Source of the DNA: Adiantum capillus-veneris
Taxonomy: Eukaryota; Streptophyta; Polypodiopsida; Polypodiales; Pteridaceae
Assembly (NCBI GenBank): GCA_014529385.2
Contig: CM043965.1
Span: 60,464,433-60,528,432, forward strand
Reading direction: 5' to 3'
DNA: 64,000 nucleotides
Each line of letters opens with the position of its first letter. Within the stretch, counting starts at the first letter, position 1. This document shows, in pieces, positions 11,813 to 21,401 of this stretch. The position numbers were made by a program, and so were the translations under genes. The notes under the pieces are model-generated. The model was given only the letters and a program-made list of their open reading frames with translations, was not told the DNA's origin and searched no databases.

Positions 11813-12215
11813 ATTAAGTAACACCCATATTTAAGAGGGGAAGGCAATGGGATCAAAGGCGGAGAATCTCATGCACAAAAGCCGAGGGGATTTCAATCAT
11901 AGTAGTCAAATAAAAAACTAAACCTGAACGGGCACTAAACCTGGACGGGCATGTCATCTCACAATATAAGGCCATAAAAATGCCTAGGCATACATGATGC
12001 GTGCATGGGTGAGGTGGTTAGCCTATGCGACCCTCAACCTGGATTGTAAGGACACCGATTCAAGCCCTGGCAGATAGCCTCATTTTTCCCACTGGTTGAG
12101 TTTACTACAGCTTGATTTTTATGCGCCTGTGCTTAGCCTCCCTCAAAATCGCGCCCCTCAACCCGGACCGTCGATCTCATTAATCCACCCTGCATTTAAT
12201 ATGGGTGTTACTTAG
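11813..12215. mobile_element. Probable non-autonomous DNA transposon (MITE-like), about 400 bp
   Basis: The ends are inverted: ATTAAGTAACACCCATATTT at 11813-11832 pairs with TTTAATATGGGTGTTACTTA at 12195-12214, apart from one or two bases. Weaker pairing continues inward: AGGGG...GGGATCAAAGGC on the left against AGGGTGG...GAGATCGACGGTC on the inverted right. Long imperfect TIRs resemble Mutator-type MITEs, but no target duplication is visible at these boundaries. The internal region includes the tRNA-like segment at 12003-12082. It could also be a chance pairing around a SINE. Confidence 0.45.
12003..12082 (+). other. tRNA-like segment, possible SINE head
   Basis: The stretch starts near GCATGGGTGAGGTGGTTAGC, which resembles a Pol III box A (TGG..nAGTGG). 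About 50 bp later it has GATTCAAGCCC, close to box B (GGTTCGANTCC). Spacing fits a tRNA. No complete cloverleaf or CCA end is evident, so this is at most a tRNA-derived SINE relic. Confidence 0.35.
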
Positions 12216-12790
12216 TGCCAGGGAGGATGTTCCACTAGGGTGTGGACCTCTTGGTGTGTGTATACCTAATGTCATAACGTCCAAGTGCTTATGCCCTGAC
12301 CACCCATCCTTCGAGTTTGTTAACAAATCAGATTTCTCACAAGGCTGCATGCGCCAAAGGGCTTTTGATTTATGCGGAACCACATAATTTGTGGATTCCA
12401 TAGCAAACATCTTCCTCCTCACTGGCTGGACCTTCTCCACCCTCCACAATATGAATCTCCACACTTGCAAGCACGCTTGTTCCTTGGCCAACTCTTGCTA
12501 AGGCATTTCCTACCAAAAGACCACATCCAATTGCTTGCTCATCACCCAAAACGTCAGCTTATTAACCATCACACATGACTTCAATGTGATTGATGCCTTT
12601 AACTACATAGCAACGTCAATGGATACAAGAGTTTGGCCAATAGGTAACAAAGTTATTTTCCGTGAAAAGGACTTTGTCACACACTTGAAAATTGCCTCTC
12701 CCGTGTCTATGCTTGTTCCTACGACTGTGTCTACGCCTATGTCTCAATTGCCTCTGATCACCCTCACTGGGAATCATTCCCTTCTGCATC

Positions 12791-13809
12791 GTGATGTGTT
12801 TCTTACTTGGGCTAGAACTATATCATTTTAGGAAAAGGAGGAAGAGGCTTCTCCAACAAGCCAAAGAAGAGGAGGAGCTTCACGACATCTTGCCTCTCTT
12901 GCCAGCCAGGTTCTCATTTAAATATCTTCAACAAGAAACAAAGAGATTCAACAGGATCTTGGTTTTGGGTGCATGTGGCTCAATGTATGAAGGTACACTC
13001 CTTGATGGGAGGAAAGTGGCAGTGAAAGTACTAGAGGGAGTACTACAAAGAGAACATCAAGAAAAAGGTTTTTTGGCAGAAATAGCCACTGTAGGATCAC
13101 ACACAAGTCACCATAACATAGACCGTCTTGTTGGATTTTGTTGGGAGGGATCGCATCGTATCCTCATTTATGAGTTTATGGTGAGAGGGATGGCTCATGT
13201 GCATCACCCAGCCTTCATTGGAAGAAGCGGTATAATGTATCACTTGGGATTGCAAGAGGCTTACATTACCTACATGAGGAGTGTGAGAAATTGATCTTGC
13301 ACTCCGACATCAAGCCACAAAACATACTATTGTGTGAGCAATTTGTGGCAAAGATATCCAATTTCGGGATGTCTAGGTTAATGCAAAGGGACATGCAATC
13401 ATGTGTGATGACGAGAGTGAGGGGCACCCCAGGATAAATAGCTCCCGAGTGGTTTCTCCATGGAAGTGTAAGCAAGAAGAGTGATATATATAGCTTTGGA
13501 ATAGTGATGGTAGAGATAATGGTGTGTAGGAAAGTTTTGGAGTTCTCCAGGCTCAACGTTGCGACAACAACTATATTAAACTCCAATAGTTCATGTGTAG
13601 AAGAGGCATGGCACTTGCCCAACTGGGCAAAAAATAAGTGGGCGCAAGGGTGCCTGATGGATATTGTGGACCTGCTCCTTCATAAGGAGTTCGTGATGTG
13701 TTCAAATGTTAATGCCCGGGAGAGGTCACCTAATAAAAGTGTAACCTATCACGTAAGTTCAACAGAAGGGTATTTAAAGTTCTTGAAACTTATAGAAATA
13801 TATATATAG
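12791..13809 (+). pseudogene. Receptor-like protein kinase pseudogene (S-domain SD2-5-like)
   Basis: Translation starts with the end of a membrane segment and a basic stretch (FRKRRKRLLQQAKEEEELHD). The kinase N-lobe follows: RFSFKYLQQETKRFN, a glycine-loop remnant, VAVKVLEG with the ATP-site Lys, GSHTSHHNIDRLVGFC and HRILIYEF. After a frame break near 13260 come the catalytic loop (HSDIKPQNILL, 13303-13335), NFG in place of DFG, APEW after an in-frame stop at 13435, and SDIYSFGIVMVEI. The 13504-13809 ORF is the C-lobe tail. A working protein would be a plasma-membrane receptor kinase. The DFG Asp is lost, two frames are used and a stop is present. The extracellular part is not recognisable upstream. 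Confidence 0.8.
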
Positions 13810-15347
13810 AAGGGCACTACTTTTTCAAATTTGAAAAAAAATTACAGATTTTAAAAGAAAAGGGTACATTATATTCCTAACAAAATTCATAGATAAGGGG
13901 TTTTACAAACATGTCTTGAACGCACGTGATATGATAGTTTTACACATAGTGAACCCCCTGAGGTAATGCACGTGGCTTTGACAAGTTGGAAGCATAGGCT
14001 ACTCTACATAGCACTCTGGTGCATTCAATAAGTCCTTGCCTTGAGGCCCCACACTGCCACGGTGGTGAAGTGGCTCGAAGGTGTAAGCCCAATGTTCCAC
14101 CGCCCCCTTATGCCTCCAATTCTACAAAAGAGACAACTCTATTGAGGGACTCAGAAACATAGCTCTTGAGTTATTGTACCAATAATTATCTTTAGCCAAG
14201 AATATCATGCATTTTTATCACTAATTGAGATATAGAATTATTTTAAGCCAAGAATGTCATGCATTTGTATCACTAGTTGAGCTACATTGTATAATAATTT
14301 GTTACGCTGACACTTTCAAGTATATTATTTTGATCAAAAGTGCTACTAGTTTCTTTTTGTCCCATGATCATGACTTGCCAAGCTAAGGTGATACCCTTGG
14401 ACTTTGATTCCCACTATGTAACTCAAACATCTCAATAAACCTATTTACATGGTAGCTAGAAGTGGGTGACATCAACAAATTGCTACTTTAGAATGCGTAT
14501 GTGTGTGCGTTGTCATGCCATGGCACGTACATAGTGTGAAATAAAAACATTCACCTGAATTTTTACACCTTTTGATGCATGGAAATAAAAAAAATCATGT
14601 ACATATTGTGATATATGTTGAAGCTGCTACTAGGGTTGCTATCGTGTGCATACCTATTCGGGGAGTTGGGGTTCTGGACGTGGCGTCTTGGCATGTTTTC
14701 TCACTTGATAAGAAGTCAAATTTGGCTTTTTGATGTACATGTTTTAAGTGTTTCATGGTGGAACACTCATCTCGACTAAAAAGATTGATGTGGGCAAAAA
14801 TTGTCGAAAATAGCAGCTAATAGAGTTGTTGTAGAATTGCATGAAAAATGATCCAAAATGGAATATTGATGAAAAATGATGCATATATATTCTTGTTATG
14901 CTTATATGAGTAATCCCACAAATTTAGGGAATTTTTTGACTCCGTTTGGGATTTTTCGCATTAAAAATGTCCCTTTTTGGGTTAAAAATGAGATGAAAAT
15001 GACCTTAGTTTGGTTCAAAGTGGAAAAATGGCCCAGAAAATTGACACCTCAGCTGAAAATGCCATGGAAAAGAGAGATAAGGCTTCTTCTTAGTGGAAAA
15101 AACCTGCAATCTCTAACTATTGTGCAATTGCTTTCATGGTTGCTCAATCTATGTGTAGTGCAGTCGCGCCTCTTTGCAATCTTGTCTTTGAGCTTGTGAG
15201 GGAGTGAAGAATTGGGTTTCCCCTTATCCAACTGGTGTGTGGGTTTCAATTTAGAAGATCTTAAATCTTTAAAAGATTATAAAATTGTTTTCGTGAAGGT
15301 GAAAGCTCGTATATTCCTTTCAACTGTTTGGAGGGGAGCGAGCTACT
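13810..15347. other. Region without a recognised gene
   Basis: AT-rich sequence with only short unsupported reading frames. The phrase AAGAATATCATGCATTT...TCACTA..TTGAG is present twice (about 14200 and 14245), a small tandem duplication. Nothing else was identified. The 5' end of the plus-strand Ty3 remnant may start in here. Confidence 0.5.
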
Positions 15348-16640
15348 TTGGGTAGTGAAAAGATTGAACTACTCCTTCAAGATGCAGGCCCTAAGATCGA
15401 AGAAAAGTTAGAACTACTACTTGAAGACAAGAATACAGAACATGGTCTAAAGGCTGAGTGGAAAGAGGTTGAGGACGCAGTCTCATTGCTTGCTAAGAGG
15501 CAATGTCGTAGTTACAAGATGGTGGTTAATGGTACTACCTCTATTCCTAGCACGTAGAGCTAATTCCAAAGAAAGCATTAAAGTCTACTCAAGATGCTTT
15601 TGAAATGGTTGATATCTTGTGTGTCCGTAGGTAGTAGCATCATCTAAAAAAGGGAAGGTAACTAAATAGGTACTACATGAAGCTCGTGATTGCATATGAC
15701 ATACAATAGTTTGGGATGACCCTGTGGACTCTTTATCATTGCATGCCTATCTTGCAAAATTTTATAATAGTGAAGCAATTCTAGAAGAGAAGTATAGACG
15801 TGAGAGTGGAGATGCAGATCCTTCTACATCAAAGAGGGTTACAAGAACTAGAGGAATAAAGGATCCAAGACCTTCTTACGAGGCTCCACCATAAGTGCCT
15901 CCTCCTAATCCTTAGGTTCCTATGGAGGAAGCATCTACAGGGAAGAAGAAATTAGAGGAAGGACACACAATCTACAATCTAACATTGAAGCTACCAAAAA
16001 CTTAAAGCATGTATTGGAGGAAAGGATTTTGAATAACAAAGTTGACATCACCTTGGGTGAAGTTCTTGGCATTGCTAAACGCAAGTTTCATGAAGAAATT
16101 ATAGATATCATAAGAAATAAAGAGGCAAACTCTCACTGAGTCTATTCCTCCATAGTCTGATACTGAAGGAGAGTCATTTAAGGCACAAGAGAGTGATTGC
16201 GCTGACAATGTGGTAGGATGCTACCAGTCTTCTCGAAGAGTTGCACATGCTAGATTTGCAGATGATGATGATGATGAGATGATGATTCCTATAAAATCCA
16301 CTACTCCAAAAGTCTTTGGGCAAGATCTACAATAGAAACTTTATTCAAGGTGGGTGATGTTGAGGAGCCATATGTAGCATTGATAGATCAAGGCTCTAGA
16401 ATCAATCTTATGGGCCAAGAGTCTTTACATGAAGGGCAAGTGGCTGATAGACACATGCCATGGGTGGATGATTAGAGCTGCAAATAAATCATTAGAAGAC
16501 CTATATGGGGCTTGACAAATGTGAAAGTGATGATTGGTAGTGTAAAAGATGAGCAAAGATCCTTTGTGAAGAAGATATCTACCTATCCTCTTATCCTTGG
16601 GCAGCCATACATCACAGTCTTTTGAATGGAAAAAAAGACC
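15348..16640 (+). pseudogene. Element 3 gag-side region and protease remnant
   Basis: Positions 15348-15557 encode a Glu/Leu-rich helical segment of 69 residues that I do not recognise. Positions 15720-15960 encode more of the same polyprotein (SLHAYLAKFYNSEAILEEKY). Around 16340-16420 the frame reads VEEPYVALIDQGSRINLMGQ, a retropepsin flap-side start in which D-S-G is D-Q-G. About 16560-16620 gives YPLILGQPYITVF, the matching hydrophobic-Gly motif. The active-site change plus stops make this protease dead. Confidence 0.55.
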
Positions 16641-17329
16641 TTGGATGATGGTTCTGCTTATGCAAGGGTAAAGAGTGGAGATGGGAACTGAGTTGTGCAA
16701 TTTTTGACCGTGTGTGTGAATCACAAGAGGAACCATGATAGTCTTCATGAGTTCAAAGAGTACAGGGATACAAGGGGTTTTGGCAATGTACCATTGTATA
16801 ACGGGATTCCAATGGTACGAGAAGAAAAAGATTATCGCATGACCCAAAGTGAGAAGAAGATTTTTCTACAAGTTTCCAACAATTAACAGAGCATGGGTCA
16901 TTATGTTTTATGAATCTCGAGGATGTGAAAAGAAGTGCACGACAATATGTATATAATGTACAAAAATACATAAAGGAAAATGGTTTCATAGAAGAGAGTG
17001 AATGCATTTCAGGTTTCTTTGAACAAGTTTCTCATGTAGATACTGTGCTTAAGCTTGAGGCCATAATGGACTCTACCATGCAAGATGTAACCCATGTTGT
17101 GGAAGTATGCTCTATGGAAATGTATGATGTGATTGAGGCTTTTGAAGATCAAAAATATTTAAATGCTAATGAAGGACCGCAAGTGCGTGTGGAGACCAAG
17201 TATAAAACGGTTGCAAAGAAACTGAGACCAGTGGCCTTACCTTTACCATAAGATTACATGAAGAAGGTAGAGCATGCTTCTTTTTAGTCAAATCTCAGGG
17301 ATCCAAAAAGATCTAGACACAAGCTCACA

Positions 17330-18340
17330 ATGGAATCCCTAAAAGAGATAAAAGCTAGCTGTGAGGAGTTTTCACCAATAAAAGAGAATAAGAGTTTAAA
17401 AGAAATGCTTTCAATACATGGAAAGTCTTTTTCTTTCCAACCACATGAGATAGGGTGTGTTGATCCTATTTTTGTTGCACCTATGGTGATCTTCACTATC
17501 CCTCATGTACCTTGGAATCTACATCCAATCTTGGTTCCAAATGCACATTTGCCAAAGTTAATAGAACTGCTTAATGAAAATATTAGCATGTGTATTTTGG
17601 AGCTTTCTTGTGCACCATATTCAAACATGTGGTTCATTGTGACTAAGAAGAATGGAGCTTTCCGGTTCATACAAGATATACAACCTCTAACCAAGGTTAC
17701 CATCAGGAACGTGGGTATAGTACCAATAGTGTATGAATTTACAAAGGTGTTTACAGGAAGGTCAATTTACTCAATAGGGGATCTCTATTTAGGGTATGAT
17801 CTATTTCAACTAGATGTTGAGAGTAGAGACCTGACAATTATGAAAACCTCTTGGTGCTGGAAAGGATGTATACCTTACCTCAAGGTATGATGAATGGGAT
17901 GAACAAGGTTCTACGTGACTTCATACCTCAAATCACAATGCCATTTCTTGATGATGTGCCTATCAAAGGTTGTGAAGACAAAGAAAGATGAAGCTATGGA
18001 TTCAAGGGGGTGCCGTAAGTTTGTTGCAAACCATATTGAAGATTGTGAGAATATTTTGTCAAGGCTAGAAGTAGTTAATCTTACCCTATCATGAAAAAAT
18101 ATGTATTTGGAGTTAATGAAGTGTTGATTGTGGGGCATATGTACGTGTGGTCCTTATGGTAGAAGGCCTTGTCCAAAAAAGATGGATGCAATCAAAAAAA
18201 TGAAAGAAACATGTATAACTATAATTGAAGTTCGAAGACTTCTTGGTGCTTGTGTTTTCTATCTTATTTGGATACCACAATATGCACATGTAGAATATCC
18301 GCTTCATAGGTTGTTGAGAAAGAATCATAAGTTTTGATGG
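17330..18340 (+). pseudogene. Element 3 reverse transcriptase
   Basis: The 186-residue ORF 17330-17890 carries PYSNMWFIVTKKNGAFRF (RT motif with the conserved K-K-x-G), a degenerate S-I-G-D-L-Y-L-G-Y-D block where F-S-x-x-D-x-x-S-G-Y-x-Q is usual, and the palm entry. After a frameshift comes the catalytic box MPFLDDVPIKGCE (17938-17976) in place of the plant-typical FxDDILIYS. The connection segment RRLLGACVFYLIWIPQYAHV lies at about 18230-18295. The upstream 16910-17251 ORF (113 residues) is probably the linker before RT. Confidence 0.75.
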
Positions 18341-18359
18341 GAAGAAGAGCACACAAAAT

Positions 18360-18921
18360 CCATGAGGAAGCTAAAGAAGCTACTTCTTTCATCGCCAACC
18401 TTGAGAAAGGTGGACGATGCATGTGAGAGACCTGTCATTGTGATAGTGGACATGAGTTTTACAGGGATAGGATGGGCAGTAGGGAAGATGATCACCAAGG
18501 AAAAAGATATGTGGTGAGGTTTGGAGCTAAGGTTTTGAGTTCTTGCCAATGAGATTATGCAAAAGTAAAAAGGGAACTATGGGGAGTGGTTACAACATTG
18601 AGTTGTGACAAGAAGTACTTGATAGGAGTAGCGATGGTTGTGGAAACTAATTGTTTTCCTCTTCTTGGAATGATTACAAATTGTTCAATCCTTGACATTG
18701 CTATGTTGCTGTGGATAGTCTACATAAAGTCCTTGTATCCCAAGTTTAAGCATATCGCAGGGAAGGACAACCCAATGGTAGATATGCTATCTAGGGCAAG
18801 GTATGAGGATAAACAAGACATGATTGTTGAGGGAGATGATGTAGGTACAAAGTTTTACACTATTGCTCATGCAAATAATAATCATGCATATTTTGTGTCT
18901 TCACTTGAGTCCTTTTCATAG
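18360..18921 (+). pseudogene. Element 3 RNase H
   Basis: After frame breaks, 18500-18600 reads RFGAKVLSSCQ and AKVKRELWGVVTTL, giving the RNase H Glu region. Positions 18640-18820 read VVETNCFPLLGMI (the T-D position is T-N), IAMLLWIVYIKSLYP, and HIAGKDNPMVDMLSRARYE, the end block of retroelement RNase H. It would remove RNA from the RNA-DNA hybrid. The loss of the catalytic Asp in V-E-T-N and the stops show decay. Confidence 0.7.
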
Positions 18922-18944
18922 GAGCTATACGGGGTGAATAGCTC

Positions 18945-19778
18945 TTGATAGGTCACTACTTAAGTACTTTGCAGAAGAAGGATGATTGTATTGAGCAAGA
19001 ATTTAAGAGGATACAAAGAAAAGAATATGGATACTTCTTGAGGGCTGTCTACTTATGGAATCATCCTAAACAAAAAGATGTAACACCATTGCGAGTAGAT
19101 GGAATAAGGTTACTCAACAAAAAATCATCAAGGAGTTCTATGAAAGTTTATGGTAGGACATTGATGTGTATGAGAAACATTTACCAAGTTAAAGAAAGGT
19201 ATTGGTTGAAAGGGATGCATAAGGATGTGGCTGAGTTTGTGGAGTCTTGTGTGACATGCCAAATGTATTCAAATGTACGACATCATGATGGACTAGATCC
19301 TACTTATCCATTGGCCATGCATTACAATGTGTTGTGGATTTTCTCACAATGCCTTTGGGATTTTGGCAAATGAGGTATTTGGTACTTGCATGAGAAGACT
19401 TGACAAATCAACTGGAAGGTGGTGCATTAATGAAAAAAACTACAAAAGCTGTTTGCAAATTTTTTCTTAATGATGTAATTTGCCACTATGGCTATGTGGG
19501 AAAGATAGTTGTTGATAGAGGTAAGCTAAATGGAGATGAAGCACGGGATAGAATTGGTATCAAGCTAGCCTTGACCTATGCTTATAATATAGAGGCAAAT
19601 GGGAAAAGTGAAAGAGGACATCCTCCTATTGTCTAAGATTTGGCTAAGGCATGCAAAGATAGAATGTGTGCATGGCCAAGGTTGCTACCATATGCTTTAT
19701 GGGCTGATTGTATGCCTCATAGCTCAGTGACTGGTTACATGCCTACTGAATTGATGTATGGTCAAAATCCAGCAACGG
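18945..19778 (+). pseudogene. Element 3 integrase, cut by an LTR insertion
   Basis: The 142-residue ORF 18945-19373 ends with the zinc-binding half FVESCVTCQMYSNVRHHDGL. ORF 19400-19636 contains the core region KIVVDRG (second acidic position) and NGKSERGHPPIV, with Glu in the DDE position. Positions 19637-19778 continue after a stop with WPRLLPYALWADCMPHSSVTG. The frame ends where an inserted LTR begins at TGTCATAATAAC. Confidence 0.7.
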
Positions 19779-20823
19779 TGTCATAATAACTAATATCTAA
19801 TTCTCTTAAATGATTTTCTCATGTTAAATTGATCATTTAATATGGGGAAGAAAAAGCTAGAACATTGGTTGGTCTGGGAGACCGATCATAGTAGGGATCC
19901 AAAGGAGGGAAAATAGGGATCCAAAGGGGGGACCATCTGCAAAAGACCAAAGTGCATCAATGGGCTTCAAAGTCCTTAGGTTCAGCCCATTAAGACTTCC
20001 AAAATGCTAAGGTTCCAAAGTTACATCAAATACTCAATGGTCAAGCCTTAGGGAAAATTTGGATGCTTGTGGGAAGACTCAAAATTATCCCACATCCCTA
20101 TCAAAGAGCGGGAAAGCCATATTTGTACGGGATGAGAGAGAAACACACACACACTCTTCCAAGCTCCCTTTACACAAAGGGCATAGTAGACACATGTCAG
20201 TTTCCTAGCCCAGTTGCCCCAAGGTGCATTCAATTCCTATTGGATGGCCATAGAGGTGAACCAATAAGAATTAGGCTAGAGTAAATTTAGTTTAATTAAT
20301 TTGAAAACACTTGATAAAAGAATTGATAGGAATTAAGCTCTCTAGAAAACTATTGGACAGTCTCCCAAGGGGTCCAATGAGCATTCAACAGCCCAATGGC
20401 TTGCCTGATTCCTATTGGCCAGAAGACTAAGGGGTCCAATGAGAGTTTAATTTCATTATTTAAATACCTAAAGCTCTCACAACAGGGAAAATGGGGACAC
20501 ATGTCACAAGGATATCTCTTATGCTTCTTGATTGTCATTGGCTAAGCTTTGCAGGGGCCACTAAGATGCCAGCATGAGAAAATAGCAAGAGGGGTCGACC
20601 AAGAGGAAGAGGGGGCTGGCATTTTCAAGGCATTATCACACACACATTCACACAAGCTCATGTGTGAAGTAAAGAAGACTATCTCCTTCTCAAACTTTAA
20701 TGGAAAGCTCATCATCTACTCCAATCTTGTGCAAAGGGGGGCCTACATCACCAACTCTTTGCTTTGTGATGCAAATCCAACCGAGAGCCAAGATCCAATG
20801 CATGCTCATCTCCTCTACCATGC
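19779..20823 (+). mobile_element. Truncated chromovirus LTR, plus orientation
   Basis: The sequence starts TGTCATAATAACTAATATC and matches, in the opposite orientation, the LTRs of the young chromovirus at 44156-45745 and 51468-53057 along most of about 1.04 kb. Shared landmarks are GGATCCAAAGG repeats, CATTGGACC phrases and CCAACCGAGAGCCAAG near 20780. The match stops at CATGCTAA near 20823, so the last third is missing, and no primer site follows. It is an older, diverged, partial copy that interrupted element 3 integrase. Confidence 0.85.
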
Positions 20824-20944
20824 TAAAACACCATTTTCGATGAAATGGGAAAATCCCACAACTTTGGGACTAATTTCAACGCCTATGGATTCCTATTTCC
20901 CATTAAATTTGGAAAAAATTCATTTAATTTGGGAATGTGACAAA

Positions 20945-21208
20945 GAGATAGATTCTCAAGAAAATGGTGGTGTTGAGAAACACCTTTTAAAATTTTTATT
21001 TTTATGTGGGTGTTTCAAAGCACTTCATAAAAGAGATAGATTCTCAAGAAAATGGTGGTGTTGAAAAACACCTTTTAGAATTTTTATTTTTATGTGGGTG
21101 TTTCAAAACACTTCATAAAAGAGATAGATTCTCAAGAAAATGGTGGTGTTGAGAAACACCTTTTAGAATTTTTATTTTTATGTGGGTGTTTAAAAATACT
21201 TCATAAAA
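20945..21208. repeat. 88-bp tandem repeat, 3 copies, with an internal inverted repeat
   Basis: Units start at GAGATAGATTCTC at 20945, 21033 and 21121, exactly 88 bp apart. Each contains GGTGTTGAGAAACACC, able to form a short hairpin, and ends TTCATAAAA. Copies differ by a few bases only. It lies at the broken end of the LTR fragment. The unit is unrelated to the other 88-bp array at 9199. Confidence 0.95.
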
Positions 21209-21401
21209 TCATACATAAGCTGGGGAAATAAAACAATGAGCAAGATATGAAATGCTATTCAATTTCTCCTATTAAGCTAGTCTGTGCCTTCTCCATGACA
21301 TTTGACGGGATCTTGATTGTTTTCGCAATTCTTCCACCCCTTGGAGTCCATGACCATACAATTGTATCAACACACTCCCAACGCTTTGGGTCAGCAAGAT
21401 T

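Larger units (their letters stand above)
15348..19778 (+). mobile_element. Decayed Ty3/gypsy element 3 with an FLDD-VPIKG type RT
   Basis: On the plus strand, fragments of an upstream (gag-side) protein, protease, RT, RNase H and integrase follow in the normal Ty3 order. All frames are broken repeatedly. Integrase is cut at 19778 by an inserted chromovirus LTR. No LTR of its own was recognised. The RT motif set differs from the other Ty3 elements in this window and recalls fungal gypsy elements. Confidence 0.75.

Noticed and set aside
12003-12082. A functional tRNA gene
   Set aside because: Box-like motifs only; no full cloverleaf, no anticodon arm that pairs well and no terminator context.
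20549-21064. 171-codon plus-strand ORF
   Set aside because: It covers the end of an LTR fragment and the first 88-bp repeats; its composition follows the repeat and no motif was found.
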